From the NCBI GenBank assembly GCA_019925095.2, contig CM034391.1, positions 28,494,551 to 28,558,550 on the forward strand: a stretch of DNA of 64,000 nt. Reading direction: 5' to 3'. Positions 47,803 through 59,690 of the stretch are shown here, one piece after another. The DNA is from Dendrolimus kikuchii. Taxonomy: Eukaryota > Arthropoda > Insecta > Lepidoptera > Lasiocampidae. The notes under the pieces are model-generated. The model searched no databases. It worked only from the letters and a program-made list of their open reading frames with translations, and was not told the DNA's origin. Numbering within the stretch: position 1 is the stretch's first letter; every line of letters begins with the position of its first letter. The position numbers were made by a program, and so were the translations under genes.

Positions 47803-47852
47803 CAGTACAAGAAGGGAGAAAGAATACCAATTACTGCGGCCGGGCAGACTAT
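47803..47852 (+). repeat. SINE-1, 5' scrap
   Basis: GGGAGAAAGAATACCAATTA followed by GCGGCCGGGCAG, then unique sequence. Confidence 0.55.
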
Positions 47853-48017
47853 AACAACAGAATCCACATCCAGGCCCGTCAGATTGAGTTGGGTTCTGGC
47901 ACCACTTTCCATCATTTCTGTCTTCGTACACGTAAACAAATTAAAGATGAAATAAAGTGCGTATGCTCACATCGTAGCAAGAGAACCACTGGTTCTATCT
48001 TACTTCTTTAGTGAACA

Positions 48018-48323
48018 ATTTTTTTTTATTGCAGGAGATCAGCAGACAGGCAGACAGCCCATTTGGTGGAAAGCGGTTACCATCGCCTACGGACATTTGC
48101 AACATCAAAAGTACTACAAATGCGCCGCTGCTCTTTTAAGGGAGACTGGAACCTGGTCACTAATGCCGGAACACAACTCAAGGTTGTTATGGCGACATAC
48201 TTTAGACCAGGGGTGGTAGCCATCCAGTTGGGCAAATGCCCTACCACCTGGCTGTGGGTTGTTTTGTCGCCTCTTACGACAGGCCGCAGAAATTGTATTC
48301 TTTCTCAGTTCCTGCACGGATAA
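48018..48323 (-). repeat. SINE-1
   Basis: Full length, similar small 5' deletion to the copy at 43750; lies next to the GATA-site island. Confidence 0.87.
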
Positions 48324-48439
48324 AGCTCTGAAATGTTAAAACTGGTGCTGACGGGTTAAGACGTATTTCAAGTAAGCGATATCAAGTAAATCGTGCAAGT
48401 ACTATTACGTCCGTCTATACAATAACGATTTAGATCGAG

Positions 48440-48960
48440 TAATAAGTATTATTTGTTTACTATAATATAGCTACGTATGCAGGCATCGGTTTCCGGCCCG
48501 ATAAGCGCTGCTGCAGCGCTGCACGCCGTCGAGCACTCGCAGTCAATCGGCTGCGCGAATGCACTGCATATTGAACTAATGACTGACTTATCAGGGAATC
48601 GGAACCCTTCAAAACTATTGCTGTACTTCATCTAAGTCACTTCATCCAGTAGGTCAGCTCAGCGCATCCAAGCAACGCGGGACAGGCTAGAATACTCGCC
48701 GTCTGTTGCTCCGGTGCATTGGCGATATGGGGATCAGCTGTTTCGTCGCGGCGGCTATCGGGGGCCGCTGCGATACGGCGCACTCCGCCAGATAAGCTAT
48801 CAGCACGTGCTGCGCCCCCTCCTCCGCGCCGGCGTACGCGCACCTTATCACCACTACATCTCCCGACCTACGCCACCCGCCACCGGCGTGACCTCAGTGC
48901 TTAGAAGATCCGCCCGCAGGTCTAGGTGATCGATCTTCATTCGGGACCTTAACTCATGTC
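48440..48960. promoter_or_regulatory. Repeat-poor island with clustered GATA sites (candidate intronic enhancer)
   Basis: Strict WGATAR sites occur at 48587-48593 (CTTATCA), 48790-48796 (AGATAAG), 48797-48802 (CTATCA) and 48844-48850 (CTTATCA), with a near match CGATAAG at 48499-48505. A palindromic E-box AGCACGTGCT lies directly beside the central pair. Chance predicts less than one WGATAR in this length. Enhancer function is inference. Confidence 0.4.
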
Positions 48961-49329
48961 ACCTTGCACATTGGGTACTTAGGTACTTACTATGCGATTT
49001 TTTTTTTATTACTGTATGTAAGGTGCCTATTCACACGGGACTTGAAGACACCCAAGTTGTAGGTTTCGGGAAGAACAGACTCCAGCAGTAAGCTCCATTC
49101 CTTTGCAGTGCGTGTAACGAAGGTGCATTCAAAGCGCTTTGTTCGTGTAGGTGGTATGTCCACCATATAGTGCGTCTGGTTGTCCGATACTTCAAAACAA
49201 CACGAAATGAGATCAAATCAAGAATATTGTGAGACAAGTCTGGTTTTGACTATTAAACACCCTCGCCTTTCGAAATCGTAACTCCTTTTTTTATGTCTGT
49301 TTAATCTCACTTCCAGAGTTAAATGTTTT

Positions 49330-49985
49330 TATCAAAATGAAGGATAACGCTGTGAAGTTAGTCGCGCGTTGACAGTGATAACCGCGTCTGTATCTCCCTT
49401 CACTTTATTGCTGTTCTCGGTATTCTCGTTTGACAACACGAATTAGGTTCGCGGAAGATGTCACCACAAATCAGGCGGGGTCATGACCCGCGGGTGCACC
49501 GGCTCGGTGTCTCCCGGGAACCTATAAATTGGATAAAATTAGCGGCCGGGGCGCAGTCGATCGGCAATAAATACATTTTTTCCGTTTCCCAGTACGGCGG
49601 GGTTGCGGTTGAAAAAAGTGTTGTGACAGCGCGCGGCGCCCCGCGGCGAGGGCTGCGCACGCGCACACCCCAATCCCCGGCATGTGATTTATGGCCCCGC
49701 AACCCCTTCCCGAGGCTCGTTCTCGAATGTTTGTTTTGCAAAGCCATTGTGCCAACCGCGCGGACATTACCCATGTCTCAAATTCAATTCAATGGGATAA
49801 TCTGCTCTCTCGACATTTCAACCGCTCTGTTGGTGTTAATGAATTACTGCGAAGTCAGTGCTGCTAATTATTGAATAGTAAGAATTGGCCTAATCTAGAG
49901 GAGGTTAATCCCGGCTGCCGGTGCTGCTAACGAGGATTTCGCGGAAGGGCGTGGGAGCCGCTCTCCATCCCACACTTTCAACTCC
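49330..49985. promoter_or_regulatory. Repeat-free GC-rich island in intron 1
   Basis: About 650 bp without any of the dispersed families. It holds two Runx-type cores (ACCACA 49463-49468, TGCGGT 49604-49609), TGATAA near 49376, an ATTTATGG homeodomain-type site near 49688 and CTAATTA near 49864. Open frames exist on both strands but only because of base composition; none fits the host gene. Confidence 0.35.
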
Positions 49986-50094
49986 TATTGTTACACTACT
50001 ATAGAGAACTAATACAATGGTACAACTAAAATAGTTTTTTTTTTGTTTAAATTTTAAACTATAATGTATAATATGCTTTATTAAATAAAATAAT

Positions 50095-50590
50095 AATAAT
50101 ATATTTTTTTTATTGAATATGTATTTTATTTTTGATGTATTTTTATAAAAGAATAATGTTATTTATTTTTTTATAAAAAAATGTCTACTCTTTATATATT
50201 TAAAAAAAATGTAAAATTTTTGAAAATAAATGGATATGACATAATAATATCGTCTGGAGTCAACGAGCATTGTGCCGATAGTTGTCACCGTCAATGGTCT
50301 TATAGCGAAAAGCCTCGACCGTCATCTAGAGAGGCTTTCGCTGGGAGACTGGGTGAAGGGCCAGATACAGAAGGCAGCACTCTTGGACACGGCACGAATT
50401 GTCAGGAGGTTCCTGTCTCTGGAGCCATAACCATCGGTAGTTTGAACCCCAGGCCCCGCTGGCGATGTGATGCAAGATTTTATATTTTTTTATTGAATAT
50501 GTATTTTATTTTTGATATTTTTTTTATGAAAAAATATCTTTATATGTATATTTTAAAAAAATGTAAAATTTTTGAGAATGAATAAATACA
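50095..50590 (+). mobile_element. LINE C-terminal fragment between direct repeats
   Basis: A LINE-type C-terminus (KAALLDTARIVRRFLSLEP, near 50369-50430) lies between two AT-rich direct repeats (about 50101-50232 and 50479-50580) that share TTTTATTGAATATGTATTTT and AAAAATGTAAAATTTTTGA. Confidence 0.55.
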
Positions 50591-51224
50591 TAAATAATAA
50601 TAATTCTTTATATACTCTCACACTAACAATAATTAAAATAGTAACAATTTTTTTCTTATAAACTGAAATGATGAGAGTCTGTTGCTGACAACAATCTTTA
50701 ACTGATTACAGTTGACAGACAGACAAAAAAAGATATAAATCTTTCCAAATAAACGAATTATGCAATTTTAAATTCGAAAAAATCACTTAAGAAAACCTAA
50801 GCAGGTAGAGTTATAAAACCCTTGCACGGATTTTGGTTTAAATGTCATAATTATTTTGAGTAATTTTCGCGATAGGTAGAAGCGAAGACATAATTATACA
50901 ATTTCTCTGGATATTGGGCACTACACTTTTGTAAATATTAAAAATGCCATCAAAATGGCTATATTATGTCAATAAAGAATAACTGTATTTGGTCCTACTT
51001 GCACTTGGAAGAATTTTTATATAATTATCTTTTTGCAAACAAAACACTGTTACGACGGCTTTTTGTTGTAGATTCTTTCACTTTTTAGGTAGTTATTTAT
51101 ACAACAAAATCAATAAGCAAATTGATATATACCCCTTAACTAAATCTAAATGTAAGAAAATACTGACTGAGTGGCTTTTAAAACTTGATTATGATTCCAC
51201 TGATGCATTGTTGGTCTTAGTTAT

Positions 51225-51464
51225 TTATACATACATACATACATAACTTCACGCCAGTTCCCTTGCGGGGTAGGCACGATCAACAACAATTGATCGTGTA
51301 CTAGCAGAAGGTGACGTCAGGAGCCTTAAGAACAGAAGAGCGTGCATGACAAGAGCTATGAATGTTAAAGAAGCAAGTGAGGTGTGTAAGAATAAGCCTA
51401 AATGGCGCTCTGTTGTTCGTGCCTACCCCGCAAAGGAACTGGCGTGAAGTTATGTATGTATGTA
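51225..51464. mobile_element. RTE-1 head-to-head composite
   Basis: A minus-oriented 3' end (51225-51285) is joined directly to a plus-oriented tail (51286-51464), giving inverted ends of about 45 bp. Confidence 0.8.
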
Positions 51465-51595
51465 CAAATTTTGATTTTTATTTCTCAGTTACATGTGCAG
51501 TACCTAGCTATCCTTGCTTCGCATGATTATTGTGTAGTGATATAAAATGATAAATCTTTGAGCAAAATCCCAAAGTAAATTGAACAGGTGAGTGC

Positions 51596-51619
51596 GGGGG
51601 GCGGGGGTGGGGGTGGGGG
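51596..51619 (+). repeat. G-run array (potential G-quadruplex)
   Basis: Four runs of at least five G separated by single bases (G6-C-G5-T-G5-T-G5). Confidence 0.85.
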
Positions 51620-52070
51620 CATGACTAAGTGCGGGGGAATGCACTCCCTGCACTCCGGCGCAGGCCACAAAAGACCCACTTTCGCAAAATAATAGCTGCC
51701 TACCCATTACCGTTCGGCCATTGTTCTTTGTACGCCATACATTTCGAATCTATTCTTAACCCAATTTACGCCATAAAGAACATATTTACTGGTTTTAGAC
51801 GAGAATGTTGCAAAGGCGATTAAGGAGTTCCCTTTGTCGTTTCGCCAAGCTCATTAGCCCATTAGCTCATTATGCGCCACTCTCGTCCCTTTCTGGGAAC
51901 AACAGGCTCGTCTTTACAGATCATGCCCACACTATTATAAATTCTATTGGATACTGTTTTACGAATGCAATGAATTTCAATATTGAATTCATCGCGATGG
52001 TGTCACGGCTAGTGTTGCCGACTGTATTTGATAAAAATAAAGTATTTTTCAAAGTTTTATTTATGTACTA

Positions 52071-52374
52071 GTACATACATACATAACTTCACGCCAGTTC
52101 CCTTGCGGGGTAGGCACTAACAACGGAGCGCCATTCAGGCTTATTCTTACACACCTCACTTGCTTCTTTGACATTCATAGCTCTCGTCATGAAAGCTCGT
52201 CTGTTCTTAAGGCTCCTGACATCACCTTCTGCTAGTACACGAGAAATTTAATCATGAAAGGCGTGTCGTGGCCTTCCACGACTTCTGCATCCATCCACTT
52301 TTGCATTGTATATCTGTTTAGTGATTCTTTCCACATGCCCGAACCTCGGGGCATTCCTTTCCTTACCTTCACCC
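52071..52374 (-). mobile_element. RTE-1 tail
   Basis: Long form; minus copy ending at the KVRKGMPRGSGM codons. Confidence 0.83.
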
Positions 52375-52526
52375 ATATGTACTAGTGTTTTGAGTAAATC
52401 CCTAGGTAGTCGTAGTAGGTCACTGACACTTCAGATAGGTGACTTATTTATCTTTGACATTGACAATCTAACGTTTCTTTCAGTAATTAATATATTTTTA
52501 ATAATATAATTTATATTCGTAATAAT

Positions 52527-53235
52527 TTGAGTGCCTACAAGCAGTATAAGGATGTTCACAATTTCAACACCAGGCATTGTAATAGAGTGATATTACAATC
52601 TTTTAGATTACAAAAAGTACTGTCCTCTTTCTTGGGGGTTGGTATACGCTTCTTCAATAAGATTCCGAGTGAAATGTTAGATCTGCCTTTCACTAAATTA
52701 AAAAGCATCTTGCTAAAAAGAGGATACTACACTATTGAAGAATATTTAAATGACAACAATTCATTTACATAGCAGCTCGCTCCAACCTCTTATACTAAAT
52801 TTTGTACGTGTAACGTTTTTATCATGCCAAGCTTGTAAGGAATTTATGGAGACATATTGCAGCATAACATTTTAGTACGTCATGTCATTATTATAACTAT
52901 AACATTATTTTTCTTTCTTTTTATTGTCTTGGTCTTATTGAGTATGCATTGTTTGCTACAACTCCATTAATTCTTCAAAAAGTAATTCTGTATAAAACTT
53001 ATTAAAAAAAAATAGAACTTGAGATATAAATAGAATATGAAATATAAGGAAAAACAATATTTAGTTAGACGTGTTGCTGGGGGGTTTCTTGCCGCTTCTT
53101 CTCCTTTACAGCATCAACGCGTTGCGAAGCGGTGTACATAGAATAGGAAGTAAAATTAAATTTTAACTTATATATATGACCTTCAAGAATTGTTCTCCAG
53201 TGGAACTTATTTTGATTAAAAACTTTTGAATTTGA
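52527..53235 (+). mobile_element. Jockey/CR1-like LINE 3' end with 3' UTR
   Basis: A reading frame (52527-52772) gives NFNTRHCNRVILQSFRLQKV, then SFLGVGIRFFNKIPSEMLDL and LKRGYYTIEEYLND, the C-terminus of a jockey/CR1-type reverse transcriptase. The 3' UTR (GCCGCTTCTTCTCC, AGTGGAACTTATTTTGA) ends in GAATTTGAATTT repeats and matches 18060-18545. Confidence 0.75.
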
Positions 53236-53498
53236 ATTTATTATTTTAATTTTAATCCTACACGATCGCTTTTTATTTCGAAGTATCATTAATAGCTGAG
53301 TAATTATCAATATAAGTATTTTATTTTACGCATCAGAGTAAATATTGGGAATAGAGTATTTTCACATACTTTATTGTTATGCAAAAGTATAAAGTATATT
53401 TATCAAAAATAAAGTAGGATGCGTTATTATAAAGTATGGTTGGTAACCTTGGACACTTCCATCCCTATTCAGGCACCGCACCTTATGACCGTGCAGGA

Positions 53499-53772
53499 TT
53501 TATCCGTGCAGGAACGGAGAAAGAATACAATTTCCTACGGCCGGGCGGTAGGGCATTTAACTGACTGGATGGCTACCACCCCTGGTCTAAAGTATGTCGC
53601 CATAACAACCTTGAGTTGTGTTCCGGCATTAGTGCCCAGTTCCAGTCTCCCTTAAGAGAGCAGCAGCGCATTTGTAGCAACTTTGGTGTTGCAAATGTCC
53701 ATAGGCGATGGTAACCGCTTTCCATCAAGTGGGCCGTCTGTCTGTCTGCTGATCTCCTGCAATAAAAAAATG
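53499..53772 (+). repeat. SINE-1
   Basis: TTATCCGTGCAGGAACGG to CTGCAATAAAAAAA, with loss of the CCTGTCGTAAGAGGCGAC part. Confidence 0.85.
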
Positions 53773-53927
53773 ACCATAGCACCAATCCGTGCCTTAAATC
53801 TGCGTTTGGCGAAACCTAACTGCCTCAAGAATGAAGAAGTTCATGAGAAGGGAATCACATCATCATCATCATCATCTATTCTACCTGGTAACGTCGCGTA
53901 TCTGCGCTACGTTAACTGATAAGTATT

Positions 53928-54100
53928 CTAACTAATATTATAAATGCAAAATATGGGTTTGTTTGTTTGTTACACTTTCACGGCTTAACTGCTCAACCGA
54001 TCGCCATGAAATTTTGCACATGTTGTCAGGGGTACCAAAAAGCACCTTTTGTCCTTTCACCCAACAAAAGTACTGTTCCGGAGGAATGCAAACAAAGCTT
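53928..54100 (+). mobile_element. Helitron 5' fragment
   Basis: Begins TCTAACTAATATTATAAATGC with GTTTGTTTGTTTGTTACACTT; the remainder is unique and no CTAGT end follows. Confidence 0.5.
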
Positions 54101-54696
54101 TTGTCTTTTTTCGTCTTTAAATATTTAGGCTCCACTTGTATTGACCTACAAACAATTCCCTTTTCAGTACATAAGTACAAATTATTAAAAGTCTTCAATA
54201 ATTATATTGATATTCTTTAAAATCTTTTTTTAACTCGATGGATAAAAAAGATTTGGTTCTTTGTAGAAATTGTGTTGCACTTGCTAAAACTTTGGAGTGG
54301 AAAATTCCGAAAATATCATGGTTTTAGGAGTTCAAAGAGTATTTTCAACGAAACCCTTTTAGCATTGAAGAAATGTGTGTATGTGCAGTTTTGGCTTCCC
54401 TACTCATATTAATTTAAACTATTATAATATTCACAGCACGTGTTTAATTTAATTTTCATTTTAAAATAACTTCACGTAATATTAGTGTTTCATATCGGAG
54501 CGTGTATGTTAGTCACTGTGGAAACATGGCTAACAAGACACGGTTGCAACGATAGAAATAAAAATGTATTAGTTACATTAAAACAATCATTGAATTTGTT
54601 TTCTCAGTCTAAAGATGAACATGCAGAAGGGACATGCAGACACACGTGAATCACTATCAGCAAATTCTAAACTAATTCTAGTCAATACGTTATTAT

Positions 54697-54982
54697 CCGA
54701 GCAGGGACGGAGAAAGAATACAATTTCCTGCGTTGGGGCGGCCTGTCGTAAGAGGCGACGAAACAACCCACAGCCAGGTGGTAGGTTATTTGCTCGACAG
54801 GATGGCTACCACCCCTGGTCTAAAGTATGTCGCCATAACAACCTTGAGTTGTGTTCCGGCATTAGTAACCAGGTTCGTCTCTCTTAAGAGAGCAGCAGCG
54901 CATTTGTAGCACTTTTAGTGATGCAAACCGCTTTCCATCAAGTGGGTCGTCTGCCTGTCTGCTGAACTCATGCTATAAAAAA
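54697..54982 (+). repeat. SINE-1
   Basis: GTTGGGGCGG variant; tail CTCATGCTATAAAAAATTT resembles that of the copy at 11383. Confidence 0.84.
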
Positions 54983-55555
54983 TTTAAAAACTGACAAAAC
55001 ATCCCAGCATCATACCATTTTATACAAGCGTATTAATTTATGATGTCATATTAAGTTTGTTGAACATCTAAAGTTAGATTAAATATAAAAGTAGAAACTA
55101 ACATTTTATTTAATAATATATTAAAACAAGATAAAAGTGTAAAAATAGGCAGTGAACAGATCGGGACGCAAGTGGTATGAAACTGAAATGAGGGCGGGCG
55201 CCTGCCATGAAGATCATTACGCGCCACCTGCCTCGTGATATGTGCCTATCCATACAACTGCAAATTTCAATGGTGGAATGTCAACGTTGGAAACCCCAGA
55301 AGGAACAGGCTCGCTCGGACACGTAATCTAGGACAAAGGCCCGTTTCCATTTATCGCCGTAATCTGCTTAGCGTTGCGTGTACAATAGTGCATTGCGCAC
55401 GCGCAGGTACGCCTCGCAGCGGGTCGCGGGGGGCGCATGCACTCTAACAACTCAACAATATTATGGTGCTGACTGCTAAAACGCAATAATGCGCTGATCT
55501 TTCAGGCTTGTTCAATTAATCAGCTATTGGTACTTGTACATGGTGTTTTATGGCG

Positions 55556-55642
55556 ATGCTAGCAAACAGGCAGGCGGTCCAGCTCATGGAAAGTGGTTAC
55601 CGTTGCCTTTAGACGTCTGCAACACCAGGGGCGAAATCAACG
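55556..55642 (-). repeat. SINE-1, old 3' fragment
   Basis: GCTAGCAAACAGGCAGGCGG, TGGAAAGTGGTTACCGTTGC; strongly diverged. Confidence 0.55.
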
Positions 55643-56383
55643 CCTTGCCAGCCTTTAGATGGCATAGGGACTTGAGATAGAGGGATCCGAATGGGATAGA
55701 TGAATATGTAGCTATCAATATTTCCCATAATGATTATTTGGCTATCAACATCACTAACTGTAATCAATATCGCTTTGTTTTCAAAGGAAAAATGTGTCCA
55801 TGACTAATTGTTTGCGGCCGACTGACAAACATTTCACAAGGCAACATTTTTTTTATTCTATGCACGGTATGGACGGCAGACGTGGCTCGGGCGGCGCGTG
55901 AAGGAGGGGGGAGGGTGTTATTTGGTTTAAATAAATAATGTTATTAATAATAGTTTTAAACGCGCAGGCCGGAGGTCGTCGGTTCAACCGTTATCAGCTA
56001 CATACGACACCCCCCCTCCACACCGCCACTCTCGCCTCACCCCCTCGCCGGCCATCGCGGCCGCCACGCGTGCATCGGCTCAACATAACTAAACACCACT
56101 GAAATTATTTAACACTTATTAATCGAATCGTTGACATCGGTTATACTCTTGGTACCAGACAGCTGGAAGATGACGACAAAGTGGCCACTTTGCCTTCGAC
56201 AAATTTGAGGAGTCACCAGATAACTATAAAGTGGCTGGCATGGCTTATTTGAAAGGCCTTATGCGACACGGCCGTGTATTGAAACCATTGTTCCAATTTA
56301 GAGATAAGCGGACGCAAATGAGATAAGGGTGGAACTCCTGCGAGGGCAGCATGCAGCAACAACCATTGTCACTGTGATGTCCA

Positions 56384-56632
56384 TTGCCAGGTGGTAGGGT
56401 ATTTGCCCGATTGGATGGCTACCACCCCTGGTCTAATGTATGTCGCCATAACAACCTTGAGTTGTGTTCCGGCATTAGTGACCAGGTTCCAGTCTCCCTT
56501 AAGAGAGCAGCAGCGCAATCGTAGCACCTTTGGTGTTGCAAATGTCTATAGGCGATGGTAACCGCTTTCCATCAAGTGGGCCGTCTGCCTGTCTGCTGTA
56601 CTCCTGCAATAAAAAAAAATAAAAAAAACATT
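56384..56632 (+). repeat. SINE-1, 5' truncated
   Basis: Begins CCAGGTGGTAGGGTATTTG and ends in a long A-rich tail. Confidence 0.83.
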
Positions 56633-56820
56633 GGAAGCAGGGATACACTCCCAACTGTGTTATAAAGCGGACAAATCTAGACCCGGTCTCAGAGATTCAC
56701 ACTAGAGTAGATGACAGAGAGGTTGTTTACGAAATTTACTTTCTCGAGATACGAACCCGGTACTTGCCTAACAGTGAGAGACGCGAGTCAGCGCTCAGAC
56801 CGCCAGACCACAGAAGCTGA

Positions 56821-57075
56821 CATAACGGCCTCTGTGGTTGAGCGGGCTAAGCCTTTGCCGGCGTGCCTCACTGCAACGCAGAGGTTCCGGGTTCGATTCC
56901 TGGTATAGTAAATTTCGGAAACGTATTTTCTCCGTTATTTACTATGGTCTGGGTGTCTGGGATCGGCCCCAGAGTAGTCCGTTGTATATTACCCATAACA
57001 CAAGCGTAACTTGCTTAATTTGGGGATATACAATACGTGTGTTTGTCTGCCGATTATAAAAAAAAAAAAAAAAAC
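56821..57075 (+). repeat. SINE-2
   Basis: Complete plus copy with canonical GGTTCGATTCC and a pure A-tail of about 17. Confidence 0.88.
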
Positions 57076-57206
57076 AAGTGTTATCTTGAAGCATCGTGAA
57101 GGTTAAGCGTGACCGCGACATCTGAACGCGGACAAGAGGGTCCCTAATTGGTGCTGGAGCGTTTTATTTTGAGACTGTCAGGGGTAGCAGACGTTATAAT
57201 AATAAT

Positions 57207-57485
57207 ACATACATACATAACTTCACGCTAGTTCCCTTGCGGGGTAGGCACGAACAACAGAGCGCCATTCAGGCTTATTCTTACACACCTCACTCGCTTC
57301 TTTGACGTTCATAGCTCTTATCATGCACGCTCGTCTTTTCTTAAGGCTCCTGACATCACCCTCCGCTAGTACATGATCAATTTGATCATGGAAGGTGTGT
57401 CGTGGCCTTCCACGACTTCTGCATTGTATATCTGTTTAGTCATTCTTTCATCATGCATTCATTCCACATGCCCGAACCACCGGAC
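57207..57485 (-). mobile_element. RTE-1 tail
   Basis: 16-bp-deletion form; minus copy, up to the CGGTGGTTCGGGCATGTGG part. Confidence 0.83.
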
Positions 57486-58029
57486 CGTATAATAATAATA
57501 ACAATTAATTTATTTCAGAAATTGAGTATTTCCATATCATACAGTTATCCTGCCAGGAGCTACAGTCAGTCAGTCATCCTCTTTGTCGTTTCAGTTTTTG
57601 AAAATAAAAATATGTATTTATAGAACAACCGAAACATTTCAAGTTGTTAAAAAAATACCATAGTCACTATACTTAGTGAATATTATTTATCTACTTCTAA
57701 AGATTTTTTAGAAAACACTAAAAGATTTTAAAAAATCCCACTGTGTCTATAGGTATTTTATATTGATTTATGACATCTGCACATTTTTCTTAATAGGTAT
57801 AATTCACATGTTTAATATCTGTTAACAGACGAGACCACCAAAGGTGGATTAGTCTGTGTGTCACGCAAATGTTATTTATGTGTAAACTAAAGAATAGTAG
57901 TTATTGATATCGACATAGTCACACGTTGGGCGGCCAATAGGTCTCACTACCGCCAGGAGCTCCACAAGGACTCCTACCTACTAAAGAAACATCATCCATA
58001 CATGTAACTCAGAATTTCCATTCTTGTCA

Positions 58030-58354
58030 TAATAAGTATTTTTTTTATTGCAGGAGATCAGCAGACAGGCAGACGGCGCACTGGATGGAAAGCGGTTACC
58101 ACCGCCTATGGACATTTGCAACACCAAAGTTGCTACAAGTGCGCTGCTGCTCTTTTAAGGGAGACTGGAACCTGGTCACTAATGCCGGAAGAACACAACT
58201 CAAGGTTGTTATTGCGACATACTTTAGACCAGGGGTGGTAGCCATCCAGTCGGGCGAATGCCCTACCACCTGGCTGTGGGTTGTTAAGTCGTCTCTTACG
58301 ACAGGCCGCCCCCACGCAGGAAATTGTATTCTTTCTCCGTTCCTGCACGGATTA
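58030..58354 (-). repeat. SINE-1
   Basis: Full length; contains a 3-bp insertion (GAAGAACAC) and the GTGGGGGCGG variant. Confidence 0.87.
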
Positions 58355-58438
58355 TATGTTCTTTCTATATCTAAGTGTCAGTTCATGATCTCGGAAAACA
58401 CGGTGTTGCCATGAAGTCTAAAGTGTTGACGAATTTGC

Positions 58439-58441
<3 letters not shown>

Positions 58442-58507
<66 letters not shown>
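58442..58507. repeat. (TA)n microsatellite
   Basis: About 66 bp of nearly pure TA. Confidence 0.95.
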
Positions 58508-58509
<2 letters not shown>

Positions 58510-59299
58510 ATATATATTGCATTAAATTAAACAAAGAACACGCCGAAATCGAAATAAACGAATCACACATCAAATGAAAGATCTATTATAATATTGCACA
58601 TTTAAAGAATATTTGTTTTTCATATTTTAGTTTTGGAGAACATAGTATGAAGGCGAATGACTCGAGTGCATCATTATTCCCAATCAAGTTTTTTAATTTC
58701 TCCGCTGCAAGAGCCTTATTGATAACAGCAATGAGCATTAATCAATGGCACTTTAACTAACAATTAATGGTCTAGCACGAGTTTTAAAAAACTGCGATTG
58801 CGGACAATGATGCAGTCAGGAGATTCATCTTATATGTATGCAAAGAAGTACTCTTCACACCATTCCCGTGACGTGGGCAAGTTGTGGAAGGAACCCCCTA
58901 CACGGAAGGGACTTTTCAAAAGGACTCTAAAAAGATATTTAAATTCTCAGCTATTGAGATTTAATCGCAAACAGTAATTAAAGCAATCATTTAATTAAAT
59001 TAATTGAATTTACAGATAACCGAAGTCGTGGTAGCGTAATGGCTAGCACCGCCAGTGCGGCGCACCTGACACGGCGTTTCGCACGCTAGTCGAGGGCGCG
59101 GCATGGGCGCCGCAGCGTTTCGAACTCGAGACACAAGTAGGGGCTGCGGTTACTTTCTGTGAGACGGTAATGTCTCTCAAAGAGGCCGCCGAACGAGATA
59201 GGGAGAGGAGTATTATTGCGCGTACTAAGGCGACTCCACGCGGACGCCGGCGGTTGGCTGGCATCCGGAGACGCAGGTATGCGCATGACTTCCCACTCT

Positions 59300-59690
59300 G
59301 AATAATACCGCTTCGGGGGGCCTTTAGCTACCAAGGGAGCAAAGGATTCATCACCCCCGCTGACGAAGTGAATGTGTTCTGATTCCCGGGGCACATTCAG
59401 GCACTTTTTGCGCTGGATCGGACTGGGCGTAACTACGTTCTAAGTCTCAGCCTTTCCTACATAAAAAGCGCGGGGCACAAGGGAGGAGGGTGGTTTTAGT
59501 GGGTAGTGGCTGTTGCCCGTGCAACTTTTCTGAGTCTCCACACAAGCTGGCTTGATTAGTGTTCGGATTGCCCCTTGTCAAAGGGGAAAGCCCTCATGAT
59601 CAACTATGGTCTAATCCCTTGCAAAGGACCCAGTATTGTGCGTAAATAGCATTTCCTTCGCCTTAAAAAAAGAAAAGCGTAATAGATTAG
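59300..59690 (-). mobile_element. GC-rich LINE 5'-type repeat, minus copy
   Basis: Inverse of 22640-23030 with few changes. The adjoining 59080-59300 may be part of the same element. Confidence 0.5.

Noticed and set aside
51591..51600. CAGGTGAGTG at 51586-51595 as a plus-strand splice donor
   Set aside because: No open frame or acceptor accompanies it, and the host gene lies on the other strand.
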